A stretch of DNA of 36,762 bases from JBAXHO01 sp037138855 (GTDB lineage: Bacteria > Patescibacteriota > Dojkabacteria > B142 > OLB20): NCBI GenBank assembly GCA_037138855.1, contig JBAXHO010000014.1, positions 1 through 36,762 of the forward strand. The letters are read 5' to 3'. The notes under the pieces are model-generated. The model ran no database searches, had not been told where the DNA came from, and was given only the letters and a program-made list of their open reading frames with translations. Of this stretch, positions 8,109 through 15,569 are shown piece by piece; position 1 is the stretch's first letter, and the number at the start of each line of letters is the position of its first letter. Both the position numbers and the translations under genes were made by a program.

Positions 8109-10486
8109 AAATACTCTTTAATAATTGAAATATTATATTCTTCAATGAAATATTGTTCTTTGGATTCAATAATTAGTGAGTCCTCATATTTATTATAGTA
8201 AATTTGGTTGATGTTAGAAACTAGGGTATTAGGAAATTGATTACATGATCTAGCAATTGTCTGAAGATCAATTTTGGAAATTTTATAATTATTACTTTGA
8301 ATTTTTCGAAGCAAATTGATTTGATCTGAAGTAAATACATCGGATTTTGAATTATAAGGTGTTGTTATTAAAGATATCTCTTTAATTGTAACTTCTTTAC
8401 TACTTTCTGTATCTTCAAAATCATCAATAAACTCTCCTAATTTATTGGCTGTATTTTGATGCACTTTAGTAATTTCCATAATTTTAGTTTCATTTATTGT
8501 AACTGTTTTTCTTTGGACCATATAAACCTCTTTCAATTGACTTAATATATCGCCCTTATACGTATTCAAATTATTATTAATTAAGTTGAATTTTTGTTCC
8601 TGATTTTGTTTATTAAATAATATTTTTTTACATGCCAGTGGGATTTTTTTTGGAGTAATTGTAGGATTTAGTATTTGGTGTTGCCTTGCTTGTGAATTAT
8701 ATTCATAGAAAAAGTATAAAGAAATTATTTGATTGAGTGGAGTGAAGATTTTCCCTAGATAAAAATATATATCGCTAAGCACAGTCGTTGTTTTGTAATT
8801 CATTAATAAGGCTTTTGATTCATTAAACTTTTCGAGGTAATTCTCTGTATTGATATTTGATAGTAAATTACTAAATTCAACTTTCCAATTTTTTGGATTA
8901 AGTAATATTAATTGTTTGACTGTTTCATCGTTAGCTTTCACAATTTTGGAACTTAAATTAGTAATTTTTGCAAATAATGCATCAGTTGGCTCTTTACCAT
9001 CACGTTTGGCTATTTGATGATACTCTTTCTTTAGATCTAGCTGTGTTGCTGAATACGCCTTCCTAACTTCATTTTCACAAATTTTATACAGTGGAGTTAA
9101 TTGATAGTGAACCCATTCTCGCTTTATGATCTTTTCTAGGACTACTTTAAAACCTAAATTTGTGTTTTCATCTGCTTGTATTGCCCTTATCAAAGATACG
9201 TAAAGCATTGTAGTTTCAAGGCGACATTGAGTTATTTCTAAAAATTTATTGCTGCGAACATGCGTGTAATCAAGTAGATACCTTTCATCGTCAGAAAGAT
9301 TATACTTATTTCGAATTGTACCTTCAGGGTCCCAGCTTAGAAAAGGTAAGCCATTTGCAGCAAGCCCTAATTTTAAAATTGTATCTTGAGTTGCAGAACC
9401 AATTTGATTAATTATCTTGGCTAAATATTCTTTTAAGCTTGTTACATAATCCTTTCCAATATGATTAATTAGCAGTTGATATGAAAATTCATTATCATAA
9501 CCTAATCTTCCTTTATAATGTTTTTCAACTTCACCTTCAGCAACACACTCGAATGTATATAATATATTGCTATAGTAGCCATTTGATCTATTTAGATCAA
9601 TTATTAGCTTATCTAATGAACTTTTTTTATTTTTCAGATAGCTATCTGTGAATATTGCAATGTTTGAGTACAGCTTAATTATTTCATCTTCACATTGAAC
9701 TGTACCCAAAGCACTTCTTTTATAAGGTATTTGTAGCTTTTCTATCCAATATTTTTGTTCGGTAGAAAAGTTATTTCTTGGTAAAACATACTTCCAAGGA
9801 TTAAATTGATCATTATAATTGAAGCTAGGCGTATGATCTGTTACTGAAATCACATCATTTTCTTGTTTGAACTCATACTTCGAAAAATCAATTTGTGAAT
9901 TAGAATTCAATAATACATATACACATTTAATTAATTTTTCTGGGTCAGTATCTGACTTGATAATATAACCGTCAGCACCTAATTCAAAAGCTTTTTTAAC
10001 AGCTAACTCGCCATCAATGTTTGTCAAAAATGCAAATTTTCGAAAATGATATTTATTAGGCTCTGCCGTAATTTTTTGGAGTAACTGAACTCCATTTACG
10101 TATGGCATAACGATACCACATAAAATTAAATCAAATGATGAAATAGAAAGTTTGTCTAATGCTTCTCTTGGATCAGTACTTCCAGCTACTTCAAATCCTC
10201 CACTAGAAAGGATATCAACGAATAAGTTAAATGCCTCGATTTCATCTTCAATCACGAAAATTTTTATAAGATTTCTCTTTGAAGTAACATTTACTGCTTT
10301 AGACTTATCTTGATAGTTAGGTCCATTTATTGAACTTGGTGATACTAGGGTTAGTATTACAGGATTTTTAAAGGTTGAGAACTTCTTTATTATAAGTACT
10401 ATGAATAGTATGCAAAGACCAATAGGAATAATGATTGCTGAAATACAGATTGGTGATGCGATAATATTTGCTATTATGTCTATCAT
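8105..10486 (-). CDS. sngA: TerB-N/TerB-C protein with membrane helix and pseudo-receiver (SngA-like)
   Basis: This is the 793-residue first gene of the operon. Residues 13-33 are a hydrophobic helix followed by KKF, a probable membrane anchor. Residues 73-190 form a response-regulator receiver fold: acidic pocket E80/D81, a conserved Thr in FAFLTN and a Lys in YIIKSD. The phosphoacceptor position in FDLILCGIVMP is Gly124 instead of Asp. From about 240 on, the sequence fits TerB-N (STEQKYWIEKL, YKRS, then YLLDYTHVRS). The last ~140 residues fit TerB-C (ITINETKIMEI, then LLRKIQ, LQTIARSCNQFPNTLVSNIN and a C-terminal EEYN). TerB-N/C proteins pair with BrxD-like ATPases and Lhr helicases in Shango. 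I know of no standard SngA with a receiver or membrane anchor, so this fusion may be a regulatory variant. Confidence 0.75.
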   Translation of the reverse strand: MIDIIANIIASPICISAIIIPIGLCILFIVLIIKKFSTFKNPVILTLVSPSSINGPNYQDKSKAVNVTSKRNLIKIFVIEDEIEAFNLFVDILSSGGFEVAGSTDPREALDKLSISSFDLILCGIVMPYVNGVQLLQKITAEPNKYHFRKFAFLTNIDGELAVKKAFELGADGYIIKSDTDPEKLIKCVYVLLNSNSQIDFSKYEFKQENDVISVTDHTPSFNYNDQFNPWKYVLPRNNFSTEQKYWIEKLQIPYKRSALGTVQCEDEIIKLYSNIAIFTDSYLKNKKSSLDKLIIDLNRSNGYYSNILYTFECVAEGEVEKHYKGRLGYDNEFSYQLLINHIGKDYVTSLKEYLAKIINQIGSATQDTILKLGLAANGLPFLSWDPEGTIRNKYNLSDDERYLLDYTHVRSNKFLEITQCRLETTMLYVSLIRAIQADENTNLGFKVVLEKIIKREWVHYQLTPLYKICENEVRKAYSATQLDLKKEYHQIAKRDGKEPTDALFAKITNLSSKIVKANDETVKQLILLNPKNWKVEFSNLLSNINTENYLEKFNESKALLMNYKTTTVLSDIYFYLGKIFTPLNQIISLYFFYEYNSQARQHQILNPTITPKKIPLACKKILFNKQNQEQKFNLINNNLNTYKGDILSQLKEVYMVQRKTVTINETKIMEITKVHQNTANKLGEFIDDFEDTESSKEVTIKEISLITTPYNSKSDVFTSDQINLLRKIQSNNYKISKIDLQTIARSCNQFPNTLVSNINQIYYNKYEDSLIIESKEQYFIEEYNISIIKEYL

Positions 10487-10514
10487 TATCTAAGAAAGAA
10501 ACAAGTCTATATTG

Positions 10515-10526
10515 CATGATATCATG
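10515..10526. promoter_or_regulatory. 12-bp palindrome upstream of the Shango-like operon
   Basis: CATGATATCATG is a perfect 12-bp palindrome located 29 bp before the start of the TerB/receiver gene. Its position in the promoter region fits an operator, but no regulator is linked to it and short palindromes occur by chance in AT-rich DNA. Confidence 0.3.
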
Positions 10527-10568
10527 TTTACTAGCACTATGTTATTTCTAGAGTTCTTCAACTAAACG

Positions 10569-10588
10569 CTCCCAAGAATTTTCGGGAG
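10569..10588 (-). terminator. Weak hairpin after the small gene at 10609
   Basis: CTCCC and GGGAG arms enclose a 10-nt loop 20 bp beyond the stop codon of the small minus-strand gene. It has no clear U-tract. It could separate that gene from the Shango-like operon that follows on the same strand. Confidence 0.35.
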
Positions 10589-10608
10589 GAAAGTATTATA
10601 TTGATGAG

Positions 10609-10830
10609 CTAAGAATTATTATCAGAAACATGAAAAATTGGAGACACATTAAAGATACCCGGATGTGATTCTGGTGTTGCACCTTTATTTCTTGCAATAT
10701 TTTGTAATCTTTTAATTAATCCACCTAACTCATTAAGTAATATCGTATCACCCTCTCTCCAAGCAGCTTTCCCATTTTGTTCAGCCGCCGATATTCTATC
10801 AGCAATATCTCGAAAATCTTCATTTGCCAT
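10609..10830 (-). CDS. Small hypothetical protein
   Basis: This is a 73-residue, soluble, partly amphipathic protein. Helical charged segments lie at residues 4-26 and 32-48 (ELGGLIKRLQNIARN), and the tail is Gly/Pro/Ser rich. I recognise no family. It is transcribed towards the Shango-like operon on the same strand, 122 bp before it, with a weak hairpin between. It may be a first gene of the same unit or an independent accessory gene. The ATG start is the only reasonable one. Confidence 0.4.
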   Translation of the reverse strand: MANEDFRDIADRISAAEQNGKAAWREGDTILLNELGGLIKRLQNIARNKGATPESHPGIFNVSPIFHVSDNNS

Positions 10831-10880
10831 CAGTTATTTTTAAAATTTATCTGGTTTAGTATTTGTTACTATTACTATTG

Positions 10881-10958
10881 GGGTGATCAGAGGGATTTGA
10901 ACCCTCGACCCTCTGTGCCACCTGCCTCCATTTCATTACGTCAGGCAGGCAAACAGAT
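10881..10958 (-). pseudogene. Diverged tRNA-His fragment interrupted by a palindrome
   Basis: On the minus strand, ATCTGTTTG (10950-10958) corresponds to the 5' anticodon strand of tRNA-His. A 29-nt palindrome follows (10921-10949). Then come TGGCACAGAGGGTC and a T-arm (GAGGG TTCAAAT CCCTC) with acceptor TGATCACC (10881-10920). The T-stem differs from the intact tRNA-His at paired positions, with compensating changes in both strands, so this copy derives from another tRNA-His lineage rather than a recent duplication. It lacks the D-arm and 5' acceptor, so it cannot be a functional tRNA. Confidence 0.7.
10921..10949 (-). repeat. CCTG-type palindromic insert, copy 2
   Basis: On the minus strand this sequence begins CCTGCCTGAC and ends GGAGGCAGG. 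CCTGCCT and AGGCAGG form a 7-bp stem around a purine-rich loop. It splits the anticodon loop of the tRNA-His fragment between positions 34 and 35 (TTG/TGG, where the intact tRNA has CTGTGG). Confidence 0.7.
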
Positions 10959-10976
10959 TTTATATAAAAACTAGGG

Positions 10977-11050
10977 GGTGGTCAGTGGGGTTTGAACCCA
11001 CGACCCTCTGTGCCACAGACAGATGCTCTACCAGCTGAGCTATGACCACC
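10977..11050 (-). tRNA. tRNA-His (GTG)
   Basis: The cloverleaf is complete: 7-bp acceptor GTGGTCA/TGACCAC, D-arm, anticodon stem TCTGT/ACAGA with loop CTGTGGC (anticodon GTG), and T-arm GTGGG TTCAAAC CCCAC. The histidine-specific extra G at -1 faces C73, the identity pair for histidyl-tRNA synthetase. No CCA is encoded. The gene sits inside a larger perfect inverted repeat: ten bases on each side (10967-10976 and 11051-11060) pair with each other and would extend the acceptor helix in the precursor. Confidence 0.95.
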
Positions 11051-11077
11051 CCCTAGTTTTCAAAAAATAAGCTCATA

Positions 11078-11102
11078 CTCTACCAGCTGAGCTATGACCA
11101 CC
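11078..11102 (-). pseudogene. tRNA-His 5'-half fragment
   Basis: This 25-nt sequence is identical to 11026-11050, the first part of tRNA-His (acceptor 5' strand and D-arm), in the same orientation and 52 bp away. The 3' half is missing. It looks like the residue of the original gene left after an integration or recombination event at tRNA-His. Confidence 0.7.
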
Positions 11103-11193
11103 ATTAAAATTGAGTTTATTACTCTGATTCATAAAAGAATAGAAGAATTATAGCATTTTCCGGGGATTTGGAGAAAAATCTTTTTGAAAATAT

Positions 11194-11343
11194 TTATAGA
11201 CCTCCGATTGCCTTTTTAAAAGCTTCCAATAATAATGGGAGTTTGTTTTGATCTGGGGTATTACTCTTTGCCACCTTATTGATCGAAGCAGAAATCTTAT
11301 TAAGTTTTTTTTGTGCTCCAGGATCTATTGATTCTTTCGACAT
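11194..11343 (-). CDS. Small hypothetical protein (49 aa)
   Basis: An ATG-started frame of 49 codons ending in TAA encodes a lysine-rich, helical, soluble peptide: SKESIDPGAQKKLNKI near the start and a LLLEAFKKAIGGL tail. The amphipathic pattern and clean start and stop make it a plausible real small gene. I see no ribosome binding site and no recognisable family. It is on the same strand as the other small genes at 10609 and 11633. Confidence 0.35.
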   Translation of the reverse strand: MSKESIDPGAQKKLNKISASINKVAKSNTPDQNKLPLLLEAFKKAIGGL

Positions 11344-11632
11344 AATTTTTGGGAATAACGTTATTGATAGATTATAAATCGTGATTCATAAAGTTTCAAC
11401 AGCTCATATAGAACTATTTCTTAAAAATTACTGTTTGTGATAGTAAATCGATAAAATCAAAATATTCATAGCAAATAAGTAAATTCAGTTCTTTTTATAA
11501 ACGGTTTTTGAAACAAGTTAAGCTCATACCACAAAACACAGCAGATTTTATCTGGTTTATCTATTGAATACTAAGGTCTTTTGAAATAGATTTTCATTGA
11601 ATATGAGTTTTAACTTTGATTACTTTGTCGCC
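11344..11632. other. Intergenic AT-rich stretch
   Basis: I see no convincing gene, tRNA or strong hairpin here. The region separates two small minus-strand genes. Confidence 0.5.
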
Positions 11633-11833
11633 TTATTTTTCAGGCGATATTATATCACTTGGAGATGTTGTTGTAGTACGTTCGGAATAATCTTTTGTTG
11701 GATCAAATCCCGATTGTCCCCAATTGTTTTTTCTCCCTAATAATTTGTCTGCAATGAACATCAAAAATTTTACAGCACCATTTGGTTCTGCACTTTCTGG
11801 TATTGGGCTTGGGGCTTCTTCTTTATTTGGCAT
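11633..11833 (-). CDS. Small hypothetical protein (66 aa)
   Basis: This 66-residue protein has a proline/serine-rich N-terminus, one short hydrophobic amphipathic segment (GAVKFLMFIADKLLG, about residues 19-33) and a polar Ser/Thr-rich tail. It has no family I recognise. The start codon lies at the edge of a perfect 11-bp inverted repeat (11832-11842/11857-11867), suggesting repression at or near the start. The hydrophobic patch could attach the protein to the membrane surface; this is inference only. Confidence 0.4.
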   Translation of the reverse strand: MPNKEEAPSPIPESAEPNGAVKFLMFIADKLLGRKNNWGQSGFDPTKDYSERTTTTSPSDIISPEK

Positions 11834-11867
11834 TATTTACATTTAAAAATTAATTAATGTAAATAAT
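11832..11867. promoter_or_regulatory. Perfect 11-bp inverted repeat at the small-gene start
   Basis: ATTATTTACAT and ATGTAAATAAT flank a 14-nt AT-rich centre, overlapping the first codon of the minus-strand gene at 11833. It lies 32 bp before the extended -10 of the divergent gene. It is a candidate shared operator. Confidence 0.45.
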
Positions 11868-11898
11868 ACTGGATCATTCTGATATTTGTCTAAATTTA

Positions 11899-11907
11899 TG
11901 CTAAAAT
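11899..11907 (+). promoter_or_regulatory. Extended -10 promoter element
   Basis: TGCTAAAAT is an extended -10 (TGn followed by TAAAAT). It covers an upstream ATG at 11906, which therefore cannot be translated from this promoter. This supports the start of the following gene at 11945. Confidence 0.5.
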
Positions 11908-11944
11908 GCTCAAAATTATATTAATTTGTTTGGATTTAAACAAA

Positions 11945-12583
11945 ATGATAAAAGTAGCTACTACAGTGAGAGAAATAATTGCTGAGGATGAAATAGCATT
12001 AACTGCACTACAAAAAAATGTACTCAATGCCAATATGTATGCGCAGCAAATACTTGCCCAAGTATCATTGCGCTGTTTGAAAAAAATTAGTGCTGCTAGT
12101 GTAGCTGCAGCTATTCGCCGTTATCGACGGCAGGTAACAAAATTTAAACCAATTAAACCAGAGATTTCGATTACTGAATTATCAATTAAATCGCCTTTGA
12201 TGGCTATTGCTTATAATAAGTACGACATTGATTGGAAGGCGATTTTGGCTAAACAAAATCAATATACTGCCACTGATTATTTTGTTTTTTCTCAGGGGAG
12301 TCATCAAGTATCTTTCATAACTACCAAACGCATTATTGAGAGCTTACAAAAATTGCTTCCGGCTAAATATATTTATTTAGAAGAAAATTTAGCAGCTTTA
12401 TGTGTTTCGATTTCGGAGAAGGATTATTCTGAACCCAATATTATTTATGCTTTGCTTAGTAAGATTGCTATTTATCAGATAGATCTTGTGGAAATTGTGA
12501 CTACGTATACAGAAATCGTGCTTATTATTAGGATGAAAGAATTAGATCGTGCTTTTGATCAGTTAATTAAATTAGTGAAATAA
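11945..12583 (+). CDS. Hypothetical protein with ACT-like domain
   Basis: This is a protein of 212 residues from the ATG at 11945. The upstream ATG at 11906 falls inside the -10 element and was rejected. The N-terminal ~60 residues are helical and resemble a small HTH-like bundle (REIIAEDEIALTALQ, then SAASVAAAIRRYRRQ). The remainder alternates strands and helices in a way that suggests one or two ACT-type regulatory domains (DYFVFSQGSHQVSFITTKR, then YALLSKIAIYQIDLVEIVTTYTEI). Proteins of this layout are seen in CPR genomes without an assigned role. The domain call is by pattern only. It is monocistronic and convergent with tRNA-Arg. Confidence 0.5.
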   Translation: MIKVATTVREIIAEDEIALTALQKNVLNANMYAQQILAQVSLRCLKKISAASVAAAIRRYRRQVTKFKPIKPEISITELSIKSPLMAIAYNKYDIDWKAILAKQNQYTATDYFVFSQGSHQVSFITTKRIIESLQKLLPAKYIYLEENLAALCVSISEKDYSEPNIIYALLSKIAIYQIDLVEIVTTYTEIVLIIRMKELDRAFDQLIKLVK

Positions 12584-12619
12584 TTGGAAGATGTCAGTTG
12601 CTCTAAGTACGTAGTTTTT

Positions 12620-12692
12620 TGCGCTCAACAAGATTCGAACTTGTAACCTACTGCTTAGAAGGCAGTTGCTCTATCCATTGAGCTATGAGCGC
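12620..12692 (-). tRNA. tRNA-Arg (TCT)
   Basis: The cloverleaf is complete: acceptor GCGCTCA/TGAGCGC with A73, D-arm GCTC/GAGC, anticodon stem ACTGC/GCAGT with loop CTTCTAA (anticodon TCT), and T-arm ACAAG TTCGAAT CTTGT. CCA is not encoded. Confidence 0.95.
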
Positions 12693-12713
12693 ACATTTTA
12701 ATAATATCTGGCT

Positions 12714-12814
12714 ATTGTATCTAACAAAATCTTTATTTCACGCAATACGATTAGATACAATGCCGGTTTTAGATTGATTTTGTGAAGAATGAGCATTAAT
12801 CAATCTTAATCGGC
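12714..12814. repeat. Two adjacent hairpins between tRNA-Arg and the GT-C gene
   Basis: The first hairpin has a perfect 11-bp stem (12714-12724 with 12751-12761, ATTGTATCTAA). The second follows without a gap (12762-12779 with 12798-12814, GCCG...GATTGATT arms) and is nearly perfect over about 17 bp. They lie downstream of the GT-C gene and upstream of tRNA-Arg, both on the minus strand. No U-tract follows, so a terminator is not certain. Confidence 0.55.
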
Positions 12815-12880
12815 ATAAGCGCATGATAAATACATTAGAGATTTTATCGTGAATGGCTGAAAAGAGCAATTAAATCAGGT

Positions 12881-14641
12881 TTAATTTTCAGAATTCAGGC
12901 ATCTACCCACAGTCCAGAGTTGATCTCGATAAATTATACTTTGTTTATTCATTGGACAGTAATTGTCTATTTTGGTGGTGTCTTTGAGGATGTAAGTAAA
13001 ATTCTTTTGATCTGGTAAACTCAAATATGCTGGATCAAAAATATAATTGCGGTAACTGGTTACCTGATAAATTCCAAAAGGAGCTGGATAGCTTGCGTTT
13101 TGACGAAATTCTTCCGAGCGGGGTTGGCGGTAGAATAAAATATAAATATAACTGAAACCAATATCCGGAGTGATGGCAATTTCCTCATTTGGTAAAGTTT
13201 CCCCCTCGGCGATTGTTAAAATCTGATCAAAATTATCATTAAAATCTGCAGCTGTTTTTTGGGCATAATTTGTGAAATAGTTGAAGAAAAATAATAAGGA
13301 GAAAATTACGAGATATGCTACTAGTCCAATTCGAAAGAAGATCTTAAATATTGTTTTTTGGATGTGTTGCCATAAATAAACTGTTCCATAAGCAGCAAAG
13401 GCAATCATTGGTAAGAAAAAACTGTTAAAGCGGTTTGTATTTAGTGGCATAAAAAAAATCAAAAAGGCACTGGCGATTAACCAAAGTAAATAAATATTGA
13501 TTAATTGTTTTTGTAGTAAAAATAGTTTTAGTTTATTTATAAGATGTTGAAACAATGAGCGAAGCTGTATTACTATATTTTCTTTTGGGCATTGCCATTG
13601 GATTAGCAAATAGATAGTGAGGCCTAGGAGACAAAGGAAAATTCCCAGATAGGGAAAGTTAAGATAAGGCAAAGTGATATTGGTGGGTATCTGATCATTA
13701 AAGCCATGTTTGAAAAAAAGCAAATTATGATAAATGGTTTTAAAAATACTTTCTTTTACTTCGGTGTAGCGAGTGACTTGCTGTAGTGGAATAGAAAATG
13801 GTAAATATTTTTCACCAGGCAAAGTGGTCTTCAGTAAATAATTTTTAATTAGATAAAGGCCAAAGGGAAATGCTGTAATTATGAAAAATGCTATGCTCAC
13901 TAACCAGCTCTTTAATTGGGCTAAAATAATTTTGCGGTAAAAAATGAAAATTGCAATGAGAAGAATTGGTACGACAATGATTGCTAGCCCATAGGCATAA
14001 AAAGCCAGGGCGAAAGGAATCAGTGCCATATAGTGTATCAAGTATTGGCGCCAGTTTTTTTTAAGTTTGTCTTGATAACCGAGACTGAGCTGCACTAGAT
14101 AAGTTCCTGATAAAAGGCAAACTGGCAATAAATTTGATTCCAGTGCCCACCTGGAACTCATAAAATGCCAGGGCCAGAATTCTAGAAAAATCGTAGCGAT
14201 AAGAGCTGTTCGTTTATTAAAAGCCTTTTTCACTGAAAAGTAGAATAGTATTGGAGTAAGAATGCCCAAAATTAACGGAACCATTCTGATACTGCTTGCA
14301 TTTAGCCCGAATATCTTGATGAATGGCATGCTTAAATAGGAGAGTAAGACATTTTGACCGCTACCCCAGGAGGGAAAGTATACTGGCCAGGAGTTGCCCC
14401 AGCGATCAGTACCAGATTGCAAGAGTGATAAGCTTTCATAGCCGGCAGAAGCTTCATCCTGGATAATTCCAGCTGGTATGTTTGGAAAAGCAAGCAGTTT
14501 TAAAAAAGTGCCGAGGATTATTACTAGTAAGAATAAATGTCTTGAATTTAGCTGGAAATTTTTACGAAATTTGTTCACTATATTATTACGAAAATCAAAA
14601 TAATTTAAATAATATCGCTTCCATTTTTTAATGTTTATCAC
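12881..14641 (-). CDS. GT-C family membrane glycosyltransferase (ArnT/PMT-like)
   Basis: This is a 586-residue polytopic membrane protein with about 11-12 hydrophobic helices. The first extracytoplasmic loop after helix 1 contains the acidic motif IIQDEAS, in the position of the catalytic aspartate of GT-C enzymes (GT39/ArnT type), which take sugars from polyprenyl-phosphate carriers. A soluble C-terminal part of about 130 residues follows the last helix, as is common in this group. The likely job is to add a sugar to a lipid-linked glycan or surface protein outside the membrane. Its promoter region is shared with the divergent histidine kinase gene and contains the operator-like site at 14687. 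Confidence 0.8.
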   Translation of the reverse strand: MINIKKWKRYYLNYFDFRNNIVNKFRKNFQLNSRHLFLLVIILGTFLKLLAFPNIPAGIIQDEASAGYESLSLLQSGTDRWGNSWPVYFPSWGSGQNVLLSYLSMPFIKIFGLNASSIRMVPLILGILTPILFYFSVKKAFNKRTALIATIFLEFWPWHFMSSRWALESNLLPVCLLSGTYLVQLSLGYQDKLKKNWRQYLIHYMALIPFALAFYAYGLAIIVVPILLIAIFIFYRKIILAQLKSWLVSIAFFIITAFPFGLYLIKNYLLKTTLPGEKYLPFSIPLQQVTRYTEVKESIFKTIYHNLLFFKHGFNDQIPTNITLPYLNFPYLGIFLCLLGLTIYLLIQWQCPKENIVIQLRSLFQHLINKLKLFLLQKQLINIYLLWLIASAFLIFFMPLNTNRFNSFFLPMIAFAAYGTVYLWQHIQKTIFKIFFRIGLVAYLVIFSLLFFFNYFTNYAQKTAADFNDNFDQILTIAEGETLPNEEIAITPDIGFSYIYILFYRQPRSEEFRQNASYPAPFGIYQVTSYRNYIFDPAYLSLPDQKNFTYILKDTTKIDNYCPMNKQSIIYRDQLWTVGRCLNSEN

Positions 14642-14686
14642 AAATTCACATCATTTAATATTTTTTATTGAGAAAATCAGGTTTTT

Positions 14687-14703
14687 TGTATTGTATGACA
14701 ATG
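14687..14703. promoter_or_regulatory. Operator-like 17-mer, copy A
   Basis: TGTATTGTATGACAATG contains the inverted repeat ATTGT-ATG-ACAAT. It lies in the divergent promoter region between the GT-C gene and the histidine kinase. Its reverse complement recurs at 16304-16320 with one mismatch, next to the response regulator and hexokinase starts. Confidence 0.55.
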
Positions 14704-14752
14704 TTTTTTTTATTTTTATCGCATAAAATGAATTTAGTTAAACATTTTAATA

Positions 14753-15424
14753 ATGATTACTTTTCAAAATGATTTAACTGCCCAGACAAAATCTATTAAT
14801 TTTCAAAATATTGGTAATATTTTACATGATTTAGAAAATCCATTAACTTTAGCAGAATTCAACTTAGATATCTTAGCTGAAAAATTAGCTAAAATGAAAA
14901 GAGTCGAATGTCAGCGCATATTGAAACCTGCACTACGTAGTATTCGTCAAATGAGTCAGATGATTATTAATATCAAAGATAATGAATCATTTTATCCCTA
15001 TTCATTAGAAGAAGAAATACTAAAAGTTCTTTCACTTTATCAGCAAAAATGTTTGAAGCAAAGAATTTCAATCAAAACAAATTTTACTGCAGATCAATTA
15101 TTTTTTCATCATCAAATAGAATTTATTAGTGTTTTGGATAATTTAGTTTCTAATGCCATGAAAGCTTGTATTCGTTCCAATAAGTATGCAAATTCCATTT
15201 ATGTTCAACTATCAAGAGCTTCGGAAAAAGTCACTTTGGTAGTAAGAGATGATGGAATTGGGTTGGATTATCTTGAGTTAAAGGCTTTACAAGAAATTGA
15301 TCAGTCGAAAATAAATGGCATGGCAATTGTTTACCATAATGTTGAGAACATTTTTAAAGGTAATATCCAAATTTTATCTCAAAAACATTTTGGCACTGAG
15401 GTGAGAGTGGTGATTGGGCAGTAG
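14753..15424 (+). CDS. Soluble histidine kinase
   Basis: This 223-residue protein has an H-box (HDLENPLT, His25), a dimerisation helix and a HATPase_c domain: N-box DNLVSNAMKA, G1 DDGIGL, and a G2/F region GMAIVYHNVENIF. It has no transmembrane helix or sensor domain, so it must sense through a partner or directly in the cytoplasm. The response regulator at 15570-16250 on the opposite strand, 145 bp away and convergent, is the obvious partner. The stop codon is inside the first unit of a 7-nt tandem repeat. Confidence 0.85.
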   Translation: MITFQNDLTAQTKSINFQNIGNILHDLENPLTLAEFNLDILAEKLAKMKRVECQRILKPALRSIRQMSQMIINIKDNESFYPYSLEEEILKVLSLYQQKCLKQRISIKTNFTADQLFFHHQIEFISVLDNLVSNAMKACIRSNKYANSIYVQLSRASEKVTLVVRDDGIGLDYLELKALQEIDQSKINGMAIVYHNVENIFKGNIQILSQKHFGTEVRVVIGQ

Positions 15425-15551
15425 ACGGTAGACAGTAGACAGTAGATAGTAGACAGGAGACAGAAATTGAAATCAACAATTTAGTATCAAGTATTACGTA
15501 TCACGTATCACGTATAAAAATATCTAGTAGCTAGTATCTGGTATCTAGTAG
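15420..15551. repeat. Heptanucleotide repeats between kinase and regulator
   Basis: Two arrays with a 7-nt unit lie here. The first, 15420-15463, has units of the GTAGACA type and begins at the kinase stop codon. The second, 15486-15551, mixes CGTATCA and TCTAGTA type units and ends in GTAGAAAG. They fill most of the gap between the convergent kinase and regulator genes. Confidence 0.75.
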
Positions 15552-15569
15552 AAAGTGAAATTCGAGTTT

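Noticed and set aside
10777..10974. A 65-codon plus-strand frame containing WGDQRDLNPRPS
   Set aside because: It is the antisense translation of the tRNA-His fragment and its palindrome; such LNPRPS peptides are a known artefact of tRNA genes.
11906..11944. Upstream ATG for the ACT-like gene
   Set aside because: This ATG is part of the -10 promoter element and would not be transcribed.
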